A stretch of 64,000 bases of DNA from Melampsora larici-populina 98AG31 (Eukaryota; Basidiomycota; Pucciniomycetes; Pucciniales; Melampsoraceae), in NCBI RefSeq assembly GCF_000204055.1, contig NW_006768775.1:1260322-1324321 (forward strand), in the 5' to 3' direction. This document shows positions 1-11,100 of the stretch, piece after piece. The notes beneath the pieces were generated by a model. That model saw nothing but the letters and a program-made list of their open reading frames with translations. It searched no databases and was not told the origin of the DNA. The first letter of the stretch is position 1, and the number at the start of each line of letters is the position of its first letter. The translations under genes were made by a program, and so were the position numbers.

Positions 1-2250
1 GCATTAGCTGGGACCAAGAAAACTTTTGACTTTATAGCCAGCCAGACTTCAGATATTTTTTCTTTTTTTTCTTCTCTTATCCTGGATATTGAGCATTAGG
101 TCAATAGTCTGTTTCATTAGACATACTGAGTTACCTACGATCAAAGTATAACAAACTCTCTTCTAGATTAATAAATCTGGTCATAATACGTTCTAGCTAC
201 CGAGAGGCACTTGACTAAATTTTATTTTTTATCACGAACTAATCGAGGGCCCCAATTCTCCTTATGACTGTAACATGGTTAAACATCTGATCCTGGCAAT
301 TACGGCGGTTTACTTAAGAGGATATTTCGACAACAAAAAAAAGAATAATAATAAATTACAAATGAGAATATCTTATTAGAAAATGACAAGTCAACCGGGA
401 ATTCCGGATTGTGAAAGAAGCTAGTACGAATGCTCAAATAATTACTGGATTTACGGAGTGTCGATTGGATAATTTAGTTGCTGTGCGGAGCTGGGATATA
501 AAGAGGGTTGTGAAAGGACGTACAGGGGGAGAGCTAAGACCGATAGGGGTTAGTGAATGAAGTTGGTACTTGAGTGAGACCGTGGCCGTTTTCTTTTAGT
601 TCTTTAGATTCTTTTCCTTCTGCCTATGTTTTTCTTCTTTTGGTTTTTTTCTCGCTTTTTTTTACTCTTTGGTTGTGCGTTAGCATTGGTTCTTATCTTC
701 GCGCTATTGGGAAAAGGATGGTGAATGGACAGAATAGACGGGTATAAAAGAGGTGGGACGCGCTGAAGAGTCGGTTTTTTTCTTTTTTTTGGGGATCATC
801 TTTGACATCGCAGTGCTAGTGTTACAATCTATAGTAGTATTAGAACACAAGCTTGTAGTCCCAGGTCACTTTAAAAATCCGCCCCCTCAGAACGAGGGAG
901 ATATTTAATTTTAAGCATAGTTATATTTCATTTATCTCTTTATCTCGTTACATTTTTTTTTTTTTTTTGGCTAGTAATTCAATCTGAGTGTTGTTATCTC
1001 GTCGCGTGAAGCAGCTTTAAGGGAATAACATCCTGTCAGGTGTTGAACTTCATCGTTAACAAGAGAGGGCAGTCTCTGACACTACTATCACTCACCTTAC
1101 TTTCTCTCGAGTGCTAGTTGAACCTTCTCGAGTACTTGTTAGAATACAAACTCCAGTTTCAAACACATCAAACTATATTATCTCAAAATCAAACTACATT
1201 AAGTCAAATTCAATTACAAACAAATTCAAAACTTAATTATTCAAACTCAGACCTAATTCATCAAGATATCTAACCTAACTGAATCTCATTGTATCACATA
1301 TAAATTAGATCACAGACACTACACACGCCTCTCTTCCTCACCAGTTCACTGAGGAAGATTGGCGTGTAAGCTCTTTCTTATCTTTTATCACATCTTCATT
1401 GAATACAGCTCACTCTATCATGTTGTTTAGATTATCATATGTTGTTATCACCTTTATAGGTGTGTTACATTTTGTCACAGTGTTCAGAACTGTTAGACGT
1501 ATCATAGCCTGATTACTGGCTTCTACCAAGGTGTTGAGTTCCTTCATTTCTCTCAGTACTGTTTGCCGCTGCAGCGTCAAAGCTACTACAACGGGAGGAC
1601 GAGGGCGAAGAACTTGTAATTGGTGAACGAGGTGGGGCGGGGCAGGACAGATTTCGTGAACTGGAGGCAGACATAGCTTTCGTGGAAAGAGGAAGAGCTC
1701 GGCGTGAGGCGGTGCGAGACTTCGCGGTGGCATACAACTGGGAAAGCGGCGGGCTTCCAATTGTTCAATGAGCAAGATTTCATATTATCTTCAGGTTCTC
1801 AATCTCCATCTTTTGGTTCACATCGTTTACATATATACTTAATCAATTTTTTGTTCTTGTCGCTCGGTTTCAATTTGTATTTCAATGTTTTTGTTTTTCT
1901 CTCGTTTTGTGTGAATGTGGTGTTTGAATGTTCTTCTCTTGTTTTGTTTCAATGTTGTGTTTGAATTCATTTGTGTCTCTGTGGTTTGTAGTTTGTATTC
2001 GTTGCAATTGAAACTTAGGTTGTGCTCTTTCAGTTTGAAACTTTTGAAATTCATCATAATGGCCTTTTTCTAATCATCTTATCGTGATGAGAAGGACTTT
2101 TGGTGTATTCAGGTTGACTTATTGTTAAATTTCAGTTCATGTATTACTCATTCCACATACACAGAGAGGAAAACAGAAAGCTAAAAAGGTAACAGCACCT
2201 ATTAAACAAGAGTGGATAGTAGACAAAACAACAGGGAAAATAAAAAGAAT
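1..2250. other. No supported gene; AT-rich leading region
   Basis: I see no convincing coding region. The stretch has poly-T runs (about 595-670, 775-790, 950-968), an A/C-rich block (about 1140-1320) and a short imperfect inverted repeat around 1325-1368. Open frames at 1410-2060 are low-complexity and overlap on both strands, which argues against coding. Confidence 0.5.
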
Positions 2251-2420
2251 GACATGTTAAAAAAACTCTTAAACGAGAGACTGAGAATCGACAAGTTGAC
2301 AAAAAATGATATGTTAAAAAAACTCTTAAACAAGAGACTGAGAATCGACAAGTGGAAAAAAAGGATGACATGTATAAATAACTCTTAAACAAAAGACTGA
2401 GAAGCGAGAAGTTGAAAGAG
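2251..2420. repeat. Tandem repeat, about 57-59 bp, three copies
   Basis: Three consecutive units share the cores gacatgttaaaaaaactctt and gagactgagaatcgacaag, starting near 2251, 2308 and 2367. The third unit has drifted. The repeat lies about 230 bp downstream of the end of the Myb/SANT-like gene on the other strand. Confidence 0.8.
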
Positions 2421-2653
2421 AATCTAGGACTTGAAAGCAAATCAGGATAGCCAATTGATACATGATAGACGAGATAGAGAGAAGAGAAAAGGTCTAAAAC
2501 AAAATAGAGAGCAAAAGCTCAAAGGCGAAACTGAATAACGGTACACCATCAAAAAAAATAGACGAGAGACGAGAGACGAGAAAAAGGACAAAACCAAAAC
2601 TAAATAAGGGGACACTACAACCAGAGACGAGATAGAGGGAAGAAAAATATAGG

Positions 2654-4521
2654 CTAAGTTTGCGCCTCTTCTGGATATACCAGGCAAAGATACGCCTTGA
2701 GCTCTTGAGGGGTTTTGCCATCAAGGACAAGCTTTTCACAAAAAGCTTTGCGCTCGTTCCTGGCCACGAGGGCAATCCAATTGCGCTCTTCTTCACGTTC
2801 GAGAAAAAAACGTTCCTTTGCCCAATTGAGGTCGGATTGGCGCGCTTCCAACTCAGAATGCTGTTTAGCAGCGTCGAACTGTTGGCGCCATTCGTTGGCC
2901 GAACATAACATATCGATCTTTGCCGCATTGCCCATTTGCATTGCAGTTGCAACCGGGTGTTTGTGCTCCTTGCCGCGCACAGTTGAAGGGTCGATAGAAG
3001 GCAGAGGATCTACTGCACAGCGTGCAAGAGTAGCTCGACTGGCACTGCGTCCGGGTTTCGAGGTGGACGCAGTTGGAGCGGTGTTGCCGTCTTCTTCTGA
3101 CGAGCTATCTAGAGTGCGTTCTTCCGCAGTTAGACCATCCTTCTTGGAGCGTTTACGTTGCATGATTTGCCGCGCGGGTGTCTTAGTCTGAGTAGGCTTT
3201 GGTCGCACAGCGGAGGCCTTGTTGACTGAAGCAAAGTCTTCTTCTGACGAGCTATCTAGAGCGCGTTCTTCAGCAGTGAGACCATCCTTCTTGGAGCGTT
3301 TACGTTGCGTGATTGTCTGAGTAGGCTTTGGTTGCACATTGGAGGCCTTGGCTAACGTGTCCTCGACTGGTTCAGGGGTAGGTCGCGGTGAGTCATCGTT
3401 TCCGTCAAGGAAATCGCGATAGTGAGCATTGAGTGCCATGTCGGGGGTGGGAATGACATTGGTGGTGGTTTGTGAATCCAGAAGCTCTTGATATGCTTCC
3501 ATTTCGTCAGCATCTGGACTGGAGAATCGTTCAAGGTTACGAGGCGGATTTATTTTTGCAACGGTGCCGATGGGAGGACCTACTTATTAAATCAGGGTGA
3601 GATCAACAAAAATCAGGGTGAGTTTTCAGGATCCAAATAGTCTGAACAAGAGAACAAAATTGCTTACCACGAGCCAGATTGACTGTACTGCTCAACTTTG
3701 AAGCCGTGTTCTCCACCACAGAGTGATCGTGGCCGTCGGAAACGCTTCCTGCATCACTGGGAACATTTTTGCCATTGTCGTCATTTTCGTAGTCGTCAGA
3801 ACTTCCCGGTAAATCAACACCGGTGTCGAGGACACCAAAAGGATTGACATTTCCTTTGTCACGGAATAAGACGTCCATTTCGTTGAAGCATGGGCACATG
3901 CTTTCTAATAGGTCCTCCATCATACGAAGACCATCTGCAACATTCTTGGCGGAGAGACCGCTGCCCGTTTTCAAGGAGAAGGCTTTAGTGGTGGAGTATT
4001 TGGACTTATACCGTTTGAGACGTTGATGTAAGACGCGCCCATTTAGCCGCATGTCGGTGGAGTTGTGTCGCATGTTGTAATTGTTGTTCAGTTTAATAGC
4101 GAGGCAGTTCAAAATGGACTTGGGATTCATAGGCATGCCAGAGACGCGAGTGTGACTTCCACCACCAAAAAGAGAGTTACAAACATTTGGTTTACCGAGG
4201 TATGCGACGATGGATTGGTAATCGATATGTTCAAAAGCGGGGCTGTCTCTGTTCGGGGCTTTAGCTGAAGCAGACACAGAAGCACTTCGAGCCCGTTTTT
4301 GGGCGGCTAAACGTGATTTTTTGACAGCGGCAGGTGTCGCCCGAGCGTTTGCGGGTATGCCGGAAGCAAGGAGGTCCTCTTCGATTTGGGCTCTAGTCCA
4401 ACGAGTTCTTGGAGGAGCCTAGGAATCGAAAGAAGGTCATAGTGCTCAGCATTTTGAAATAACCAGGCAGTGAGTTTCCAAAATCACTGACCTTTCCGTT
4501 AGGTTGTACATTAGGTGCCAT
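2654..4521 (-). CDS. Myb/SANT-like DNA-binding protein of transposon-partner type
   Basis: Three exons on the minus strand, 4521-4492, 4418-3668 and 3579-2654, joined in phase, give 568 residues. Residues 11-16 (APPRTR) open a W-containing SANT-like segment. A basic central region (RLKRYKSKYSTT, then KTGSGL, then a C-P-C-F-N motif) matches the Myb/SANT-like proteins that accompany PIF/Harbinger transposases in rust genomes. The C-terminal third is charged and holds a duplicated block (RKRSKKDGLTAEER followed by LDSSSEED, twice, encoded at about 3080-3350), then an E/R-rich coiled-coil-like stretch. A role as a DNA-binding partner of a transposase, or a domesticated derivative, is inferred. 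No transposase or terminal repeats were found next to it. Confidence 0.65.
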
Positions 4522-4552
4522 GGTTCTTCTATCGCGGTGAACGGTGATAGGA

Positions 4553-4750
4553 GTCGAGAGATGATGTGTTGCGAGTAGAGGGAAGTATCGAAGCCGATAG
4601 TTGTAGCTGAGTGAGTCTAGAGAATCGAATGAAGTCAACAGGGGAGACCAAGTCGAGAGATGATGTGTTGCGAGTAGAGGGAAGTATTGAAGCCGATAGT
4701 TGTAGTTGAGTGAGTCTAGAGAATAGAAGGAAGGCAACAGGGGAGACCAG
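4553..4750. repeat. Tandem duplication, period 99 bp
   Basis: Two adjacent 99-bp units begin with gtcgagagatgatgtgttgc at 4553 and 4652 and end with ggggagacca. They lie just upstream of the Myb/SANT-like gene start (4521), so they may include part of its 5' leader or promoter. Confidence 0.85.
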
Positions 4751-7677
4751 GGATTGCTACCCAAGCTTGTGGCGAGATAGTGGGAGGAACTGCATGCCCT
4801 CGGAACCGGGGTAATCATGAGGCCGTGATTATGATGGTCGAGCTCCGGGTATCGTTTGGTTTGAACCATTTGAAACCGTTTTGGGTTCTTAATGAAGGAG
4901 GTGAAGAAAAAAACTTCTTTTTTTTTTGAAAACAACGTTAGATTGAGGCACAGAAAAAAAAAGACGGCAAACAAAAAATAGGAAAAAAAACAAAAAAATC
5001 ATCGGCTTTGCTGGCCTGACTTTTTTTTATCATAAGATTTTTAAGACCAAATAAGAGATCGCAAAATCGTGAACCATCTCTAGAGCTGGTTTGCAAAAGT
5101 TAAAAATGTCCTTAATTTTTAAAGGCACCGAGCAACACATAAAATTTAAAAAAGGGCTGTAAAGGTTCTTCTTGAACCGCCCTATTATTACAATCTTCAA
5201 CACTGGCCAGAATCAGAAGCAGAAGGCTTATAGATATTGGTTTCAACGCCACCAGCGCTCCACCCAAGATAGCGGCAGCGGGGCAGTAGCACAGCTCCCG
5301 CTCCTCTCACGCTATGGTTTTTGACGGATAGCGGGTCCTTGGCCTTGCTATAGCTATGGTCCTACCCCCAACCACCATAGCGGTTTGGACATCCGCAGTG
5401 CTATGTGGTGACGTAGCGCCCACAAGCGCTTAGTGCCACGGGGTCACATAGCAACCCATAGTGTGCAGAGTTGATGTTATCAGCCTACAATCAACTGGGT
5501 TGGTAATCTTTTCTCTCATCTCAATCAATCATTTAACAAAAAACTGATTGTTCTTGTTATTCAACAGACCACAATAAGCCAGTTGTGCGGTTCAAAAGCA
5601 ACTCAAACATGGTAATATTGCCCATCAGAAGAAAGCACTCAACCTTTTTAACGGAGCGGAGCAATTTTTAAAGCCGCACCACTTTGAGATGTTGGAGCAA
5701 TTTAACTTTAATAGGGGAGCGGTAGTGCTTTCTTACCTAGCGCAAACCCGCTCCACTTGGCAAAACAGCCCATATAGCGCAGCGGAGCGGAGCGCCGTGG
5801 GTGTTGTTGGTTTACTCTACAAAGCTATGTTTCCATACCATTCAGTGCCCAAGACATTGGTATGCTGTACTTACAAGAAAAGGATCCTGAGAATCATGCT
5901 GGCCATATCTGTAAGTTTGTTAATCAACTAGCCAGTTTTGTACCAATTTGTTTGGTAACATGACAAGATCTCAACCACTCGGATCATACCAAAGACATTG
6001 ATTGGATTATGGGGAGCTATCTGGGGTCCTCTCAATACTCATTTAGTTTACAGTGGTTCATTGGTCATGTCACAAAAAATGACATGTTGAAATATCTGGA
6101 CTTGTGATGGAATACCTTTGCTGGATTTCTGGTGATATCTACCTCATTGCCCCCAGCTACTAGTCACTGGCAGGCCAGAGACTACCACTATTTCAAGAAG
6201 TTTTCAAAGTGATTTCAGAGAAATGTTTTGGGGTAGGTTCAAAAGCAATTTCAGATGAATTTCAAAAGAACTTCTGATGGTGTCTACAAAATTATGGGCA
6301 GTTCTCCAGAGAAGAATGAACAGAATGTGGCTTCTGACCAAATAGAACCAAAGACAAATGAACTTCAAGGACCAGATTTGGCTCTCCAGTTCCAACATGC
6401 TGTGTAAGGAGATAGGGTACTTGGTGCCTTGGTCAATGTTGATCAAGTGACCCTTGGAGATGGCTGGCCAAATATCATGGGAAAACCAACATTAAATTTT
6501 GTAGATCATATAGGTCAGATCTCAACACGTCTTGGGCCACCAGCTAAGACTTCGAGCCGGTCAGGTTAGTGGATAATTGGAAGCCTTGTTCAGACAGCTA
6601 ATGACAGACATATATGTCAGTCTTTTTTGTCCCTCTTTGACTACCCAAGTAACTCGCAGCTAATCTCAATCATTATTGACACATCAGAAGGACATCATAT
6701 TTATTCTCATCAGATTGTTATGTTGTTCAACATACTCAAATCTTTTTCAATGTTTTTCTTTTAACAATACCTCCACTGTGTCTCCTCAGTTGGAGACAAA
6801 TTCAACTGCAACTCACCAACTTGGGGATGTAAGTAGTTCAATTTTATGCAGGTGTGTTGATGTGAATAATCCCTACAAATACCAAATTAAACTTTCAGCA
6901 TACTCAAACAAATATAGCTTGCTGAAGACTGATGGGGTCTATGTTCTTTATAAGTCTAAAATGGTGGCCTCAAATGTTGAAAACAGTGTTCAGATTTAAT
7001 TCTATGAAATTGAACATAAAAATTTGGAAACCTCACCAAAAGAAAAGGTTTTTTTGGCAAACAATACCACAGTTTCCAAGTTAGAAATCATTGTCAAGTT
7101 TTATACTGTACAAGAAGAGTCCTATGACAAGGCCACAGCTGTGGCTATAGTGGTGTAAATAGATTGCAATACTTCTGTCATGTGTTTCAAAAATGGTTCC
7201 TCACCAATCCCTTGCCAACCGTTTCCTCAATAGGCAGATAGATGATAGTTTTCAAGGTAGCTTATTATGTATGTCCAGTATGAAGCCTGATTGCAATGCA
7301 GGACCTCTTGCAAGTTCACTATGAATGGGTTGTAAGTGGCTACACAATTGATCTTGACACAGAAAACAATCAATTTATTTGTGACATGGGACATTTCTTC
7401 CTTTCAATTCTCACAAGCATTCTTGTAACCACCTTTTTATATCCACAATTGCCTTGCTTTAGGTTACCAGAATTAACATCACCTCTGGGTAAGACAACAG
7501 AAACACATCTTCAACAGCTGTTAAAACCATCAATACTGTTTGAACATTGTCGGGACAACCTATGGGGAATTTGTCGGTCTACATTACACTATCATCAAAG
7601 AAACTTCAAGTGCCTCATTTGTGGCTTTGAATGTAGTTTCAAAAGAAAAAAGTTCCAAATCAGGAAGTTAAACATGC
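4751..7677. other. Degenerate repeat-rich region without an intact gene
   Basis: 5230-5800 is dense in agcgg/ccgct motifs resembling the ends of the 1.4-kb insertion at 28.2 kb, so it is probably a relic of a related non-autonomous element. From 6480 to 7677 short open stretches (for example 6676-6999, containing DGVYVLYKSK) look like a decayed gene, but no intact frame or recognisable domain remains. The copia element inserted at 7678 interrupts this sequence. Confidence 0.4.
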
Positions 7678-7682
7678 CTTAC

Positions 7683-8043
7683 TGTTGATACTCTCAATAG
7701 TGTATCACAAAATACTCGACACTTATCCTCAGTCTCAGCACTCAGTCTTCTTGTGATCAGAATCACATGCTGAGTTTTTCTTTTGTTCATCTTGTAAGAA
7801 TCAGTTTTCCTGATCCTTTGCCTCAGCTCAGAACTCTTGTATATAATATATCTATTCTTGTGATTCATTTCATTCCTATTTGACACAGATAAGAAATTAA
7901 TATCATTATTAGATCCACATTATATGCTTTCGCTCTTCGGAGTATTCCCTTCGTGACACTTTCATCCTCGCATCTCTTCGCATTCAAGTGACAGCTCTGG
8001 ATCAGCTGTTCACGCTTGTGTCACACGACGTTTTACATCTATA
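7683..8043 (+). repeat. 5' LTR of copia element
   Basis: Starts TGTTGATACTC and ends CATCTATA. It differs from the 3' LTR only at 7938 (C against T) and 8030 (G against A). A TATA-like run, tatataatatat, near 7840 is a plausible promoter element for the transcript. The terminus is TA rather than the usual CA. Confidence 0.95.
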
Positions 8044-8060
8044 GGTTATGAGCCCAGCGC
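8044..8060 (+). promoter_or_regulatory. Primer binding site matching the anticodon arm of initiator tRNA-Met
   Basis: The 17 bases ggttatgagcccagcgc begin at the first base after the LTR. Their complement contains GGGCTCATAACC, the anticodon stem-loop of fungal initiator tRNA-Met (anticodon CAU). Drosophila copia is known to prime from a cleaved half-tRNA of this kind rather than from the tRNA 3' end, so the same mode is inferred here. Confidence 0.8.
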
Positions 8061-8155
8061 TCTAGACGCGCCCTCTATATCAAATATCACCCTTTGACTC
8101 ATCAAAGGCACTAACAAAGTAAATTCCATTCAAGACTACACTCGTCCTTCTTCTC

Positions 8156-11100
8156 ATGTCGAAAATCCTTGACACCAAACCAGCCGAACCTCCAATCGAT
8201 TACAAAATGTCGAACTCCAATTCGGGAACTACTAGTTTCAGCACATCCGCAATCTCATCCATTCCCAAATTAGCCATGGGGAACATATATGCATGGAAAA
8301 CCGAATTAAAAATCTATCTCAAGATGAATGGCCTCTACGAGTTTATCGAAGAAGAAATCAAACGCCCGTCCGACTCTCAAGAACGGTCTCGTTTTGACAT
8401 GCGACAGGCTGCCGCTCTATACGCGATTTGTAACACTATTGATTCAGCAAATTTATCCTCAATCGAATCACTCGAAGATCCCAAAAAGGCCTTTGAAACT
8501 CTCATATCTCAACACGGATCTGACAATGGCATTGTAACCGCAAACACTCTCACGGAACTCTTCAGCTTAAAATACGACCATTCCATCGGGATCACTAACT
8601 ACATCGCCAAAATCCAAGACCTGCACAGCAAGATTCGCGATCTAACTGCTGGAGATAAAGACTTACAGTTATCCGATCGACTATTTGCCATACTGCTAGT
8701 CAACAGCCTTCCTCGTAATGATTTCGGACTTATAATCCAACATTTTCTATCAAACATTAAAACAATCTCTACAAGCGACGTCTGTGCTCGTCTGAGACTC
8801 GAAGCTAGTTCCACTATCAGCAGTGAAGAGAAACCAAAAGAAGTATACTCAGTTAAAACTCAAAAACCTATGCGATCCGACAACAGACGTGTAGGAAAGT
8901 CTCCTAAAGACATATGTCACATTCACTTTAATTCCAAACACACAAACGAACAATGTCACACACAAAAGAAAAATGAGAACAAGGATTCAAGCTCACTGTC
9001 TACTGAAGAAATGGCTAGACGATATCAAGCAATGATGATAAATTCAAATCAAACTAAACCAAACAATTCGAATTCAGCATCTGCCCATGTAGCTGTTGAA
9101 AACCATCCCACCGATGAATTCATCACATACTCTGCTTATAACGCTTCCACAAAAATCACTAAAAACAACTGTTTCTTAATCGATAGTGGAGCCAATACTC
9201 ATATTGCTTGTCATGCAGACTTACTTTCTAATATACATACTATTCCCTATGTCAATATATCCGGACTAGGAGGACATGAAAAACAAGTCTCTGCGAAATT
9301 AGCTGGCACCGCTTACATAAAAGGAACAACCATTTCTGGTGAACCACGAATTATTGCCATAGAGGATGTACTTTTGACACCCAATGCTGGAGTTAATATC
9401 ATATCAGTCTCATCAATGATCATAGACGGAGCTATCCTATCAAGTGAAAAATCTGCTATCGTTCTTAAAAACTCGACAGAAAACTTTATCCTCACTGGTC
9501 ATGAAACAGATGGATTATTTCTAGTTCAGGCACGTCAATCTCAAAATCTTTTCGCTGCTCCTGCAAATGTCCCTGCTGACATTTGGCATCGACGATATGG
9601 TCACCTAAACTACAGATCCCTGTCTAAAGTCACTCCCTCTTCGTCCACAAAGCTTGACTGTGAACCCTGTTCTTTATCAAAATCTCACCGCCTTCCGTTT
9701 TCATCTCACTTTCCCAAATCCGATACTCCGTTGTTCCGCATACATAGTGATGTACTAGGTCCTATGCCCACCACATCCATTGGTGGTGGCAAATATGTTG
9801 TTTCATTCATTGATGATGCCACTCGGTATAATTGTATTAAAATCATGCGATCGAAATCAGAAGTATACTCAAATTTTGTGCAATTTGTTACTGAATTTGA
9901 GAGATACCACAATAAGAGAGTCGTCATCTTGAAGTCTGACAGAGGTGGAGAGTATACCTCAAATCAATTCTCTCAATTCCTATCCCAACAGGGTATCTCC
10001 TTTGAGCGTGCTCCTGCAGAAACCCCTGAACAAAATTCAGTATCGGAAAGATTCAATCGAACAATCATGGAAAGAACAAGATCTGTTATGATAGAAGCAA
10101 ATATTCCAAACCATCTATGGGGAGAAATTATAATGTCAATATCTTTTCTTCTTAATGTTTCCCCTAACGCTTCAATCGATATGGAAAGTCCTTATGAACT
10201 CTGGAATTCAGACATCCCTGGCGCCCACAAAATCAATAACAACTTCCTAAGAGCACTTGGATGTGCTGCGTATCCTCTATTAAAATCATCAGAATTCAAT
10301 AAATTATCACCAAGGTCTCGCCTATGTGTCCATGTTGGTTACGAACAAGGTGCTCGTGCTTATCGTCTCTGGGATATCAAAACCAAAAAGATTATCGTAT
10401 CACGTAACGTAATTTTTAATGAACGACTATTTCCGTTCAAAAACAAACTTAACACTGTTGCAGAAAGATCTAACACTGATGACATCTTTCTCCCATCAAA
10501 CCTGACATTTAATCAGGAAACACTATCCACAAATGATACGACTCAGCCACCCGTCAACAATTCAGAAAGTACATTGGAAATTGTTGAAGGTAATAATCCA
10601 GTTCAACATCCTTCTCAACCACCATCCCATGATCCACAACTCCCATTTGACAAAACAAACTTGCAGTCAATTCCTCGCCAAAATGATACCATATCAATCA
10701 ATTCATCCCCTTTCCTATCTCCTCAACAACTGACACCCATCTCTCCAAATTTCTCGGAACTTTCACTGTCTGATATCCAAAATTATCCACCTCGCAGTCC
10801 CGAATCAGTAATTGAATTCACCCCGAAGCAACTCATTCCTCTGTCACAATCAATACATGCACCTAAAACCACGTCATCAAAAGAAACAGAAAACCAAGTA
10901 CAAATACAAAAAGAAAAAGAAATTCAAAATCAAAATCAAAATCAAAAAGAATTAGAATTAAAATCAAAACAACAAAATGAAAATGAAAAACAAATCAAAC
11001 ATCAAAAAGAGCTAGAGTCAAAATTAGAAAAAGAAAAAGAACAACAAAAACAAAAAGAACAACAAAAAGAACAACAAAAAGAAAAAGAAAAACAAAAACA

